Positions 45,200 through 54,757 are shown, counted from the stretch's first letter. The stretch is DNA of 64,000 nt from CAYLYM01 sp964387645 (GCA_964387645.1 CAYLYM010000003.1:1-64000), one strand, 5' to 3'. The notes: generated from the sequence alone by a model not told the origin. Numbers and translations are program-made.

Positions 45200-45895
45200 T
45201 TAAACTCCCCGTGTTTCCGGTAACCAGATTAATTTTTGTAGCTGTAATTGGAACCTGATATTGGGAATTTGCTGCTGTAATTTGTCAGTCAATATCCAAT
45301 TAACAATTTCCACTGGTTCGATGGCCTCAAAAACCGGTGAAAACAAAATATTGTTGACTTTTTCATGTAACTTGTTCTTCAAAATCAGTGCTTTGCTCCA
45401 ATCATAATCTTCCCGAGTGCCAATGACAAATTTTACTTCATCGTGGGGCAGGAGAAAATTCATGTTTTCGTACAAATTTTTGTTTGACATGCCGCTGGAA
45501 GGACATTTGAAGTCCAGAATTTTAATTACACGTGGATCAACATTTTCTACAGATTTACTCCCACTGGTTTCCAGTAAAACCAGATATCCCTGATCGCATA
45601 ATCTGCGCATGAGCGGATAAACTCCTGGCTGTAACAACGGTTCACCACCAGTGATTTCAACCGTTTGACAACAGAAATGCTGAATCATCTGATTTACTTC
45701 ATCAATGGACATGGGTTTGCCTTCGAAAAAAGCATAGCGAGTATCACAATAAGTACACCGTAGGTTACAGTATGTCAAACGAATAAACACGCATGGTTTT
45801 CCAGCAAACGAAGATTCTCCCTGAATAGAATAAAAAATTTCATTAACCATCAAGGTGTGTTCATCTATTTTTTGCCTGGGATTTTCATATTTCAT
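45200..45895 (-). CDS. queE: 7-carboxy-7-deazaguanine synthase (radical SAM)
   Basis: Rearranges 6-carboxytetrahydropterin to 7-carboxy-7-deazaguanine. 231 residues. N-terminal FYSIQGESSFAGKPCVFIRL, then the iron-sulphur motif CNLRCTYCDT (CX3CX2C) at about residues 43-50, and EITGGEPLLQPG. Length and GES motif fit QueE. First gene of the que operon. No preQ1 riboswitch was recognised upstream. Confidence 0.95.
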   Translation of the reverse strand: MKYENPRQKIDEHTLMVNEIFYSIQGESSFAGKPCVFIRLTYCNLRCTYCDTRYAFFEGKPMSIDEVNQMIQHFCCQTVEITGGEPLLQPGVYPLMRRLCDQGYLVLLETSGSKSVENVDPRVIKILDFKCPSSGMSNKNLYENMNFLLPHDEVKFVIGTREDYDWSKALILKNKLHEKVNNILFSPVFEAIEPVEIVNWILTDKLQQQIPNIRFQLQLQKLIWLPETRGV

Positions 45896-46195
45896 TTAAA
45901 AATCCAATACTTTTATGCTATAGTATTTTTTTCTATATGAAATTTATTTGAAAAACGGACTGAATTATACAAAACTCCCGAATGGATGGCAATGTGAATT
46001 GTTCTATCTTTAAGATTATTTTTCCGTTTTTATAGTTTTCGCATAAGAAAAGTGTATTACCTATTCTTTAATGAAGAAATAAAATAGTCTGCAGAAAAAA
46101 CCTTGTATTTAAATTATGAAAAAGTACATTATGAACCATTTTTAAATACCTAATAAAATTCGAAATACAATTTTTTCAATATTTCGTATTAAACT
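45896..46195. other. Intergenic stretch between the que operon and cpoB
   Basis: About 300 AT-rich bases holding the queE promoter and the end of the tol transcript. No gene, clear hairpin or riboswitch was found. Confidence 0.4.
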
Positions 46196-46981
46196 TTATT
46201 TGCTAATCTCTTTCAACTTTTCCTTTGCCAGTTGGGCTTCTTCCGATTTTGGAAATTTTCGAATGACCTGATCGAGATAATAGCGTGCTTCTAATCGTTT
46301 GCCCTGTTTGATCAAACAATAGGCCATTTTCAAAAGCGCTGCTGGAACTTTCCGACCTGCATTATATTTAGTAACCACAATTTTAAATTCCTCAAAGGCA
46401 ATATGATATTGTGCTTGAGCGTAAAAAGCTTCACCAATCCAATATTGAGCATTCTCAGCCAATGGGTGATCCGGGAAGTTAATTAAAAATTGGCGAAAGC
46501 CCTCCAAAGCCAGTTGATAATTGCCGCGGGTCAAATCTTTATAGGCTGTATTGTACAACTCTGCCGCATCTAATTTTGTCTCCGGCAAAACTGAAGAACT
46601 AGATGAGTCTTCATTAATAGTGTCTTTCTGGATTACAGGTTTCGGTCGAACAGAGGATCGTAGCATGCTGCGGGAAATTTGTTGTATGTTTTCTTCTATT
46701 TTATTATCCAGAAACTGAGATTGTTCTTTCAATGCATTAAGTTCTACCATAAGATCTGCTCGTGTGAGTCGAATCTCTTCCTGCTGTTGTTTTATGGTCT
46801 GATTTAATTCCTGAATCATTTTTTTGATTTCCTGGTTTTCCGCTCGCAGTGCATCAACCTGATTTTTAAGATAAAGCGTATCATTCTTGAATTGAACAAT
46901 CTCTTTGCGAGAAGCACAACCAATTAGAATTACAAACACTAATATTACAAATAAAATTAACTTTAAATAAAATTTTTTCAT
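46196..46981 (-). CDS. cpoB: Tol-Pal system lipoprotein YbgF/CpoB-like
   Basis: About 261 residues. ATG at 46981 is preferred to the one at 47008 because it gives a normal lipoprotein leader (KFYLKLILFVILVFVILIGC). After the lipobox comes a coiled coil (about residues 20-100: IVQFKNDTLYLKNQVDALRA, EIKKMIQELNQTIKQQQEEI), then TPR repeats at the C-terminus (ENAQYWIGEAFYAQAQYHIA, KVPAALLKMAYCLIKQGKR). The coiled coil-TPR plan is that of CpoB, which coordinates cell-wall synthesis with Tol-driven constriction. It is last in the tol-pal cluster. In E. coli CpoB is periplasmic and not lipidated; lipidation here is a difference. Confidence 0.88.
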   Translation of the reverse strand: MKKFYLKLILFVILVFVILIGCASRKEIVQFKNDTLYLKNQVDALRAENQEIKKMIQELNQTIKQQQEEIRLTRADLMVELNALKEQSQFLDNKIEENIQQISRSMLRSSVRPKPVIQKDTINEDSSSSSVLPETKLDAAELYNTAYKDLTRGNYQLALEGFRQFLINFPDHPLAENAQYWIGEAFYAQAQYHIAFEEFKIVVTKYNAGRKVPAALLKMAYCLIKQGKRLEARYYLDQVIRKFPKSEEAQLAKEKLKEISK

Positions 46982-47145
46982 ATTGATTTTCCAGATAATT
47001 TTTTTCATTAGATATTTTAATAGATAATTATTTAAAATATCTAATTCAACTTTAATAAAAAAACAACATAGTTTATTTCTCGGTCAAATTAAACCAACTT
47101 ATTTAAATTTCCCAATAAATTTTAGTCTTCCGAAAACTTTAGATA

Positions 47146-47186
47146 AAGATAAATTTCAGCCTGATTTCCAGGCTGAAATTTATCTT
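47146..47186 (-). terminator. Long perfect hairpin overlapping the pal stop codon
   Basis: AAGATAAATTTCAGCCTG (47186-47169 read on the minus strand) pairs perfectly over 18 bp with CAGGCTGAAATTTATCTT around a 5-base loop. The pal stop TAA (47182-47180) is inside the upstream arm. The T-run after it is weak (TTTATC), so termination may be partial, allowing some cpoB transcription, or it protects the mRNA 3' end. Confidence 0.8.
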
Positions 47187-47734
47187 GTAATAATTACAAA
47201 TTCAACACGTCGATTTTTAGCCCATGCTTCCTCGTTATGCCGTGGGTCTTTAGGACGCTCCTCGCCATAACTGATGGTTGTTAAACGGTTTGGGTCAATC
47301 CCATAATTGACCAGGTAATTTTTCACGGAATTAGCACGGCGTTCACCCAGAGCCAAATTATATTCTATAGTGCCTCGCTCGTCACAATGTCCTTCTATTC
47401 GCAACTTTATAGTGGGATTTTCTTTTAAAAGCCGGGCATGATGAGCCAGGATCTCCCGCATATCTGGGCGAATATTATATTTATCGAAATCAAAATAAAT
47501 TTCCTGAAATACTAGTGGTTCTTTTTTTATTTCTTTTTCGGATATATCGCTTTCCGAGAGTTTCTTGCCTGTCGGTTCTTCAGTTTCAGGTTCTTTCTGG
47601 GTGTCTTCTGTTTTCACTTGCTCCATGCTCGGTAAGGTGGATTCAGGTATTTTCGTGGCCTTTTTTTGGCATCCAATAAAAGAAAATTGAACAATAAGTA
47701 AGAAAATGCCGAGTAAAATTAAATACTGTTTCAT
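47180..47734 (-). CDS. pal: Peptidoglycan-associated lipoprotein
   Basis: Outer-membrane lipoprotein that ties the outer membrane to peptidoglycan and binds TolB. 184 residues. Leader ends at lipobox FIGC (Cys about 22), followed by a Lys/Glu/Pro linker (about 25-75) and an OmpA-like domain with IYFDFDKYNI, LRIEGHCDERGTIEYN and LGERRANSVKNYLV, the peptidoglycan-binding signature. Stop codon lies within a long hairpin. Between tolB and cpoB as usual. Confidence 0.96.
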   Translation of the reverse strand: MKQYLILLGIFLLIVQFSFIGCQKKATKIPESTLPSMEQVKTEDTQKEPETEEPTGKKLSESDISEKEIKKEPLVFQEIYFDFDKYNIRPDMREILAHHARLLKENPTIKLRIEGHCDERGTIEYNLALGERRANSVKNYLVNYGIDPNRLTTISYGEERPKDPRHNEEAWAKNRRVEFVIITR

Positions 47735-47783
47735 CGAAAGCCTCCTTATCTTTTATCCTTAATCATTTACTAAAAACTATTCT

Positions 47784-49088
47784 TCAATTTTTATTAAGAT
47801 ATGGTGACCAACAGGGCGACACATTTTGCCCCATTCGGGTTAAACGTCTTACATTACTACCATCCCATTGCATTACATAAATATCCCATTTTCCACCTCG
47901 ATTTGATGCAAAAGCCAGATGAAATCCGTTTGGAGACCAACAGGGGTCCTCATTGCTACCTGCATTGTAGGTCAAACGGCGAGGATTTTCACCGCTTACC
48001 TCTATGGTGTAAATATTAAAACGACCTTCTTCTCGAGAAACGTAAGCAATGAGATCACCTCGTGGAGACCAAGCCGGAGAATCGTTGTAATTTCCCTGAA
48101 AGGTTAATCGACGAACATTACTGCCTTCTGAATCCATGATGTATATCTGGGGAGTTCCGCTACGGTCAGAAGTAAAAGCAATTTCTCTACCATTTGGTGA
48201 CCAAGTTGGAGAAGAGTCAATGGCCGGACTGTTAGTTAATCGGTGTAATTTACCGTTTTTAACCTCCAACACGTAAATTTCTGTGTTCCCGTTCTGAGTC
48301 AGAGAAAAAGCAATTTTTTTTCCATCAGGTGACCAGGCTGGAGCAATCTGGAGGCCGGATATTTTAAGCAATCGCTGTAATTTCCCACTGTTCAAATTAA
48401 GCATAAACAGATATGGATACTTTTCGACATAACTCATAAAAATTAATCGATTACCGTCAGGAGACCAGGAAGGAGAAAGATTCAATGATTGAGTAAAGGT
48501 TAATTTTTGGAAATTGTGTCCATCAAAGTCAATTACTGCAATTTCTTTTATATTATCATTAGAAGTTATAAATGCGATTTTGGTACTTGCAACTCCCTTC
48601 TCTCCGGTAAGATAATAAGTTACCTCATCCGCGATGCGATGAGATAACTGACGAAATGATCTTAAGGGTGATGTGAACCTTTTTTTAAAAATGCTCTTGT
48701 TTGAGGGAAGTTCAAAAAGTCCAGCATCGAATTTAATTTGGTTTCTGGAAAATTCAACTCGTCCTTCTAATCTGGCTGAAACACCCTTAAATAATACGGA
48801 ATCTGCTTCTTGCATGGTGAGTTGATATTGTGAAAGATTAATTAATTCTTTTTCAAAGATACGAAAGAATCCCGACAAATCTAAATCGTTGATGAGTACC
48901 TCCCGCATGGTTGACGCAAGCTTATTTGGCTGTTCGACAATAAAAGGAGGAACGCTGATTAGAATAGGTTGAAAGCCTTCGGCTTGCACTTTCATATAAA
49001 CTTCGCGTTGTGTAAAAGCGAGTTTAGTAAAAAGAAAAATAAGCAAAAAAACAAAAAGTGTAATCGAATTGAAATAATATTTTACCAT
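47784..49088 (-). CDS. tolB: Tol-Pal system beta-propeller protein TolB
   Basis: Periplasmic partner of Pal. 434 residues: signal peptide (ITLFVFLLIFLFTKLAF), N-terminal mixed domain (about 35-165), then a six-bladed propeller with repeating W-S-P-D/N-G motifs (LSPSWSPDGNRLIF, APAWSPDGKKIAFS, SSPTWSPNGREIAF, DSPAWSPRGDLIAY, EDPCWSPNGFHLAF). Overlaps the tolA-like gene by 7 bases. Confidence 0.96.
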   Translation of the reverse strand: MVKYYFNSITLFVFLLIFLFTKLAFTQREVYMKVQAEGFQPILISVPPFIVEQPNKLASTMREVLINDLDLSGFFRIFEKELINLSQYQLTMQEADSVLFKGVSARLEGRVEFSRNQIKFDAGLFELPSNKSIFKKRFTSPLRSFRQLSHRIADEVTYYLTGEKGVASTKIAFITSNDNIKEIAVIDFDGHNFQKLTFTQSLNLSPSWSPDGNRLIFMSYVEKYPYLFMLNLNSGKLQRLLKISGLQIAPAWSPDGKKIAFSLTQNGNTEIYVLEVKNGKLHRLTNSPAIDSSPTWSPNGREIAFTSDRSGTPQIYIMDSEGSNVRRLTFQGNYNDSPAWSPRGDLIAYVSREEGRFNIYTIEVSGENPRRLTYNAGSNEDPCWSPNGFHLAFASNRGGKWDIYVMQWDGSNVRRLTRMGQNVSPCWSPYLNKN

Positions 49089-49735
49089 GTTACCTCGAAC
49101 TCCATGTGAACAGTTAGATATTCTTCAGTAAATTCATCTGGTAAAGGAGGCAGCGGACCAGCAGTTAAAACAGCTCTTCGGGCAGCCTGGTCGAATAAAA
49201 ATATTCCCGAGGGATTTTCCACAACAACATCTGCGATCCGGCCGTCCCTTAATACTTTAAATCCCACCACTGCACTGATACTTTCTTTTTTAGTATTTGC
49301 CTGAAAAGGAGGATCCCAATTTTCTTGCACGCGATAACGAATCAAATTCAGATAATAAGCGAATGGAAATTTTTGTGTCTCTATTTTAATCTGATTGTTT
49401 GCCGGAAGATATTCCTCGTTGTCTTTGGTATTATTTTCCGATTGTTTTAAGGGTTGTTTTTGAGATTTTTTTGCTATTTCAGGCTTAATGGGAACTTTCT
49501 TATCTACTTTTGAAGGGTGCACAGCTTTTGGTTTAGGTTTGGGCACTTCCTGTTTGGGTGGAAATGTTACTTTCTTCTCAAGTTTTACCGGAGGTTTTGG
49601 GGTTGGAACTGTAATAAGTTGTACTGGATAAACTTCAAATCGCCTGGGCCATGGATAGGAGATAGTTCCCCAGGTGATAAAGGTTCCCAGCATACAGATA
49701 TGTAAAATCAGAGATAGTATCAGTGGTTTTTTCAT
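49082..49735 (-). CDS. tolA: TolA/TonB-type energy-transducing protein
   Basis: 217 residues: one N-terminal membrane anchor (about 6-25), a Pro/Lys-rich periplasmic linker (PTPKPPVKLEKKVTFPPKQE), and a C-terminal TonB/TolA-like domain with YLNLIRYRVQENWDPP, VGFKVLRDGRIADVVVENPS and FDQAARRAVLTAGPLPPLPD. It passes proton-motive energy from TolQ-TolR to TolB-Pal. Context decides TolA over TonB. Overlaps tolR by 4 bases and tolB by 7. Confidence 0.9.
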   Translation of the reverse strand: MKKPLILSLILHICMLGTFITWGTISYPWPRRFEVYPVQLITVPTPKPPVKLEKKVTFPPKQEVPKPKPKAVHPSKVDKKVPIKPEIAKKSQKQPLKQSENNTKDNEEYLPANNQIKIETQKFPFAYYLNLIRYRVQENWDPPFQANTKKESISAVVGFKVLRDGRIADVVVENPSGIFLFDQAARRAVLTAGPLPPLPDEFTEEYLTVHMEFEVTW

Positions 49736-50133
49736 GATTCATCTAGCGGTTCAACTACCAAACCAATGTTATGAATGCCCGCTCGTTTAATTTGACCCAT
49801 AACATCCATTACTTTGCCATAAGAGACGGATTTATCTGCACGTAGCAAAACAGATTTTTGTCCAGCAGACTCGTAGTTTTTTAGAAGGGTGGCTGCAAAA
49901 TTTTTCCTGGTAACTTTGATGTCATCAATAAAAATGGAGCCATCTTTGGATATGGAGACTACAACACCTTCCCGGACGTTAAGACGAGCTGCCTGAGTTT
50001 TGGGTAATTCTACTTCGATGCCTGTTTGAAGCAATGGAGCGGTAATCATAAAGATGATTAGCAGAACCAGAGTAACGTCCACCAAATTGGTGACATTAAT
50101 CTCAGATAGTGAAGTATATCTTGTTCTTTTCAC
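49732..50133 (-). CDS. tolR: ExbD/TolR biopolymer transport protein
   Basis: 133 residues, single N-terminal membrane helix with the channel Asp in NVTNLVDVTLVLLIIFMITA, then a periplasmic domain (PKTQAARLNVREGVVVSISK, LLRADKSVSYGKVMDVMGQI). It forms the stator with TolQ. Overlaps tolQ by 4 bases (ATGA type) and tolA by 4. Confidence 0.95.
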   Translation of the reverse strand: MKRTRYTSLSEINVTNLVDVTLVLLIIFMITAPLLQTGIEVELPKTQAARLNVREGVVVSISKDGSIFIDDIKVTRKNFAATLLKNYESAGQKSVLLRADKSVSYGKVMDVMGQIKRAGIHNIGLVVEPLDES

Positions 50134-50825
50134 GATGATCTTTCCCTTTCCACTAACTGTAAAAGTTCAGCCGAGAAAATGTCCAGTTCATCAGAAATTT
50201 TTCTTAAACGATCGACAAAATAATTGTAAGCGAAAAGGGCCGGAATGGCAACAGCTAATCCTGCAGCAGTAGTAATGAGCGCTTCGGCAATACCGGGACC
50301 AACTGCTGCAATATTTGCCGAACCCCTCATGCCCATATTTATAAAAGCGGTCATAATCCCCCATACTGTTCCAAGCAAACCAAGAAAGGGACTGACGCTC
50401 ACCGTGGTGGATAGAAAAATCAACCGTTTTTCTAATAACGATATTTCTCTTGAAATAGCACCTTCAATCAATGGGCCAAATGCAATCGGTTCTTTCCGGG
50501 CGTGGCTTGGATTATTATCATTCGTATAATTATTATAATTCTCTGATGTTGCTGATGTCCAGGAACGAAATTCCTGATATATCCTCAATATGATACGGGG
50601 GAATGGACTATACCGATACTCACGACTATGTTTAAAAAGATCCGCCCAACTTGGTTTTCGATTAAAATATAGGAGAAATTTCTGGTTCTCTTTGCCAAGT
50701 CCGCGAAAAAGTTTGATCTTTTCAAATATAATGGCCCACGAGGTGATGGAGAGAATGAGTAAAATTAACAAATCTATTTTCGCCACCCAACTCGCTTGTC
50801 CTACTATGCTGATTATCTCCCGCAT
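50130..50825 (-). CDS. tolQ: MotA/TolQ/ExbB proton channel protein
   Basis: 231 residues, three membrane helices: LLILLILSITSWAIIFEKIK, then LLGTVWGIMTAFINMG and GIAEALITTAAGLAVAIPAL, the standard TolQ/ExbB signatures. First gene of the tol cluster; ATG at 50825. With TolR it converts proton flow into movement of TolA. Confidence 0.95.
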   Translation of the reverse strand: MREIISIVGQASWVAKIDLLILLILSITSWAIIFEKIKLFRGLGKENQKFLLYFNRKPSWADLFKHSREYRYSPFPRIILRIYQEFRSWTSATSENYNNYTNDNNPSHARKEPIAFGPLIEGAISREISLLEKRLIFLSTTVSVSPFLGLLGTVWGIMTAFINMGMRGSANIAAVGPGIAEALITTAAGLAVAIPALFAYNYFVDRLRKISDELDIFSAELLQLVERERSS

Positions 50826-51233
50826 TCTGTTTTTTCCTGTCTCTTATTGCATCGATTAATTTAACCTATATTTCAAATTTATTTTTATTTTCTATATCGT
50901 TAATAATATGCTTAGAGTTCCTTAAAAATTTAAAAATATTTGTCTTCTATCAGATAAATAGGTTTAAAAGATCGCAAGTTAAATGCCATCATAAATAGCT
51001 TGAAATAAAATTTAAGTATAAAATAAATCAAATAGGAGGGCAACCTTAAAAATAAATTAAAATTAATTCATTTTGTAAATATCTTGCTCAGCAACGACTT
51101 ATTTGAATGAGAACATTTTATTAATGATTGGTAAAAAATAGATAAAAACCCTTTTTTAGATTTAAATTTTTTCCTGAACTATATTTATGATACAATGTTG
51201 CATTTCTATTTTTTAAAAGACTTTACATTTTTC
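50826..51233. other. Intergenic stretch upstream of the tol cluster
   Basis: AT-rich, with the promoter for tolQ expected in the left part. No gene or strong inverted repeat seen. Confidence 0.45.
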
Positions 51234-51665
51234 TTAAATAGAAATATGAATGTTTTTTGCTTCAGATTCTTTTTCCGAAATTTTCTTTTCCAGCTCTTCT
51301 AATTTTTTAAAGTAGGGCGTAAAAACAACCTGAATACCACGAAATTTGTTAGTTTTCTTCAAATCCCATAATTTTTGACCCATTTCCTTGAAAAGTTTAT
51401 TCCGATTACTTTTTAGTTTAAGTATTTCAACTTTCAATCGTGTCAACTCTGTAGCATCAGAAGTAAAATGTTTAACACGTTCGAAAACATCTCTGGCTAC
51501 CGCTACCCCCCTGTCAGCAAGATCAGAAACCTTATCCTTGACATCTAGATCGTTCTTTTTTGCCAGTTCACTCTCCTGAGTTTCTGTAGGAATTTTTTCT
51601 GAAATTACTTTTTTTTCTTCAATTCTTTCTTTTGAAGTATTTTCAATCATGTTAGTTCTATTCAT
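51234..51665 (-). CDS. Charged coiled-coil protein, unknown
   Basis: 143 residues without signal or membrane segment. The first 45 residues are a charged disordered stretch; about 45-70 (VSDLADRGVAVARDVFERVK) looks amphipathic, and residues 75-143 form a long coiled coil (LKVEILKLKSNRNKLFKEMG, FKKLEELEKKISEKESEAK). The last part resembles small phasin- or apolipophorin-like helical proteins, but no family can be claimed. ATG 51665 has AGGAA at good spacing. It stands alone. Confidence 0.6.
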   Translation of the reverse strand: MNRTNMIENTSKERIEEKKVISEKIPTETQESELAKKNDLDVKDKVSDLADRGVAVARDVFERVKHFTSDATELTRLKVEILKLKSNRNKLFKEMGQKLWDLKKTNKFRGIQVVFTPYFKKLEELEKKISEKESEAKNIHISI

Positions 51666-52007
51666 TGCTTAAATTCCTTTTTTTATTCATTTTTTATTCA
51701 TTTTTAATATATTAACGTTATTTTGACTCATGAGATTCATTTTAAGAAAAATTTTCCGGATTTATTGAAATTAAAAATCTACCATTTTTATTAAATGTCT
51801 TTAACTGTTTTCTAATCTCGCTTGAAGTCATTCTAGTTATAAAATTAGTTTGATAAGTTTTACAAAAAAAGCATCTTAAACTGAATAATATTCTTCCAAA
51901 TATTAATTTAGATGAAATTTATCAAGTTTCTTCTTTCGGTTTTTTAAGAAAAAAATTTAGGCAAACTCCATTTACTTCACTCCAGGTAAATTCAATAATA
52001 GAAGAAT
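51666..52007. other. Intergenic stretch with a small T-rich tandem repeat
   Basis: TTTTTTATTCA occurs twice in tandem near 51680-51702, just upstream of the coiled-coil gene. A second-frame stretch reaching 52152 on the minus strand is only the overlap with the next gene. Nothing else seen. Confidence 0.4.
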
Positions 52008-52709
52008 TTAGTCCATAATTTTGGTTATTAAACCGGAGTGTCCCACAAAAACCAGATATCTTACAGGCCTGTTCAGGTTTTGGAAAACAGCATTGCCATA
52101 CACCGTTCTGACGAATGGCAATCTCTGTCCAGAACGGTATAAAAATCTCCAAATCGGGTGGTCCTCTTCTTTTACTAAAGAATAAATGGTAGCAGGCTGC
52201 TGAATTTCATCCTGAGTCCTGAAGTACCTGCCGCGAATTCGGGTAAGCCGGTACCGGTTTTTCAATCCAAGAAAATGAAGCCAATTTTCTAATTGAGCAA
52301 TATCCCCTTCAAGCATCCACTGGTCACCTTTGAGAAGAAATTGGTAAGTAGACACAGAATCTTCAGAAATAAAGAGACTGAGTTGAACCCGACTGGTTTG
52401 GGGTGTATCCACGGGCTGTACTTGAATTTGCGCCACTGGTTTTTCGCAGGTAAAAGCCTGATATGTACGCAGGAATAATCCAGCAAACAAAATAATCGCA
52501 AACAATGAAGTCCAGAGTAAGATAGAAATTAAATTCCTGAGGCTTGTCAGAAAATTTGGTACTTTTATCTTTCGTTTTGAGAAAAAACACATCAGCCAGA
52601 GAATACGCCGATAGAAGAAGATAAGAAAAAATAAAATTCCCATTATAAGACCAGTCAATCCAATAAGAACCATGGTATCGGGATGAAATTGTGATAATAT
52701 ACTATTCAT
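52008..52709 (-). CDS. Two-segment inner-membrane protein, unknown conserved family
   Basis: 233 residues with two membrane segments (about 13-33 and 62-84) and a periplasmic C-terminal domain. That domain reads YQFLLKGDQWMLEGDIAQLE, NWLHFLGLKNRYRLTRIRGR, RFLYRSGQRLPFVRTVYGN, a pattern I associate with proteins loosely annotated as multidrug-transporter-like in other Gram-negatives; no transporter features are present, so that name should not be trusted. ATG start. Complete. Confidence 0.65.
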   Translation of the reverse strand: MNSILSQFHPDTMVLIGLTGLIMGILFFLIFFYRRILWLMCFFSKRKIKVPNFLTSLRNLISILLWTSLFAIILFAGLFLRTYQAFTCEKPVAQIQVQPVDTPQTSRVQLSLFISEDSVSTYQFLLKGDQWMLEGDIAQLENWLHFLGLKNRYRLTRIRGRYFRTQDEIQQPATIYSLVKEEDHPIWRFLYRSGQRLPFVRTVYGNAVFQNLNRPVRYLVFVGHSGLITKIMD

Positions 52710-52946
52710 TTTCAGATCATCGTAATAATGCGTTTTTATAATTCTCTGTTAGTTAATATAATTGGTTTAATATTGAAGATAAAACAGATTTTTCGGCCGG
52801 GCCTAAAGTGATCATAGGCATCGTTCAGGATTACCCGTCAACTTTACACGATGAGGTTCTGTGATTTCGTTCAAAATGCCAGAGAAATTCTTCATCAAAC
52901 GATACAATAATTTATTGATGAGAAAAACGATTTTCTTCTTCAGTAA

Positions 52947-53546
52947 TTACTTCCCTTTCCTTTCAAATTTTAACCATCGCCAAAAGTGACCAGGGGTTGA
53001 TGATGGTTTTGCTGGAAAAATGCCCTCTGTTGCCATTCTCACATCTTCCACAGAATAAAAGGCTCTGGGGTTGAATTGTTGAATCATTTCTCTGACTTCC
53101 GGGAGACATTTGCGATGAATTAAAGTGAAAATAATTTTAACTCTTCCGGTGGCACCCTCACCATCAGCATGGGTTACCCCGTATCCATTTTTTATAAGCG
53201 CAGAAATGAGATTAGAAGCATCTGTTCTGGTAATAATTCGAACGACTTGAAAGCCCAAAGCCAATTTGTCATCTAACCACATTCCTACATAATTACCCAT
53301 AGCAAAACCGCCAGCATAAGCAATATAGCACATCCAATTATTCAAATTATGAAAAATCTGTTTAATTGCAATAAGCCAAATGAAAATCTCTACAAACCCA
53401 AAAAACGGCACCCAATTTTTTTTCCCCCGAGACATGAGAATAATTCTTAATGTACCCATCGATACATCAACAACCCGAATACTAAAGATGAGCGATGGAA
53501 GAATAATCCAGTTGAACAAGGAAGATGTACCTATTTGTGTCATCAC
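52947..53546 (-). CDS. UPF0316/DUF2179-type membrane protein
   Basis: 199 residues with three membrane segments (about 11-32, 45-62, 68-88) and a C-terminal cytosolic DUF2179 domain. Signatures: RVVDVSMGTLRIILMSRGKK in the loop after the first segment, and GYGVTHADGEGATGRVKIIF in the C-terminal domain, both as in UPF0316 proteins. The last 30 residues are Pro/Lys-rich and unusual for the family. Possible ligand binding by the DUF2179 domain (cyclic dinucleotide in some relatives) is only a guess. Confidence 0.88.
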   Translation of the reverse strand: MMTQIGTSSLFNWIILPSLIFSIRVVDVSMGTLRIILMSRGKKNWVPFFGFVEIFIWLIAIKQIFHNLNNWMCYIAYAGGFAMGNYVGMWLDDKLALGFQVVRIITRTDASNLISALIKNGYGVTHADGEGATGRVKIIFTLIHRKCLPEVREMIQQFNPRAFYSVEDVRMATEGIFPAKPSSTPGHFWRWLKFERKGK

Positions 53547-53691
53547 TGGGTCTCCTTACAGTTTAAGTTTGACAGAACAAGATGTTTCATTTATTTAAAC
53601 TTAATCCAGACTGAGATTATTTTGTGTATCATACGAAAATTGAAATTTAGTTCCATGATAATTATATTTCCTACATATTTTTCAATCTGCA

Positions 53692-54757
53692 TTATAGGTT
53701 TTTACTTAATCCCGGACCCGGTTTAAGAGTGGTATAAAGATAACTATTTTGGAATTGCAACATACCTTCAGTTGGATCATTTTTCATAGCAAAATGGCTA
53801 TCCAGACAAGCATAAACTACATTAGGTCTGTCCAGGGCAAAGTGTAACCCTGCTGCGATACCCAAACTGAATTCCTGAAAGCATCCATCCATAGCTACTG
53901 CACCGACTGAACGTGCTGCCGCGTTAATTTGCATGGCTTCATAAATTCCCCCCTACTTTCATCAATTTAATATTCTCCATGTCAATCAAATCATCTTTAA
54001 CTAATCAAAAAACATCCCGCAAGGTCATGAAACTCTCATCTGCCATAATCTGTAGGAATTTTCGCTCCACTGGTAATTTTGCCCAGCATTTTGAGCTGGT
54101 CACCAAGTGTGTGTTGTTCCAACAATTCCAGACGAACTGACTGCGTTGCTTTTACAAACTTTAAAGCTTCTTTTATGATATATTCGTATAGAAGCGAAGT
54201 CCGATCTTTTCTCCGGCAATCTCTCTTATTCTCCGGACCCTCTCGATATCTTCTTCGACTTTGCCAGTTTCTTTGATTTTTAAGCACTTAACCCCCTTAA
54301 GTAGCAATTCTTTTACCCTCGATAATGTTTTATTTAAAGGCTAGGTCTCAATAGTTACACTGGTCTTGATCTGTTGTCGATAACCTCCTAATAATTTCCA
54401 GAGGGGGAGACGTGCATATTTGCCCAAAATATCGTGTAAGGCCATGTCAAAAGCTGCCATTGCACATGGTTGATCGCTTAAGTATGATTTCAACTGTTCC
54501 ATGATTTCAGAAATCCACAGTGGATCGAGCCCTTGAGCTATAGACGCAATTATACCTTCGATGGTCATCTGAACTGAATGAGCTGATTCTTTAGTTTCTT
54601 TTACATCTAGGGCAGTACAACCATATCCGCTAATGCCTTTATTTGTTTCAACTCGTGCGATTACATTTAAAACTTTTTCAGCACCATTTTCTCCATTCGT
54701 GGGAAGGTCCTGAATAACCAATTCAATTGGCCAAGATTCAATCTTTGTAATTTTCAT
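53692..54757 (-). pseudogene. Decayed dipeptide epimerase (enolase superfamily, MR/MLE)
   Basis: Starts intact: MKITKIESWPIEL ... CAMAAFDMALHDILGKYARL, with the capping domain and first barrel strand, then TAG after SVTIET. The same frame continues LKGVKCLKIKETGKVEEDIE and GLRFYTNIS, ending in TAA where the catalytic DANxxY motif should be. A shifted frame gives ALKFVKATQSVRLELLEQHT and another MADESFMTLRDVF, TGA, then IKLMKVGG, and finally MQINAAARSVGAVAMDGCFQ to TLKPGPG. At least three stops and three shifts accumulate, so the gene is long dead. Intact relatives epimerise Ala-Glu dipeptides from peptidoglycan. Confidence 0.88.

Noticed and set aside
45896..46000. preQ1 riboswitch upstream of queE
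   Set aside because: No stem-loop with an A-rich tail resembling preQ1-I or -II consensus could be found by eye.
51922..52152. 76-codon frame at the 3' end of the 52 kb membrane protein
   Set aside because: It is in a different frame to the clear protein and its translation has no signal; the main frame ends naturally.
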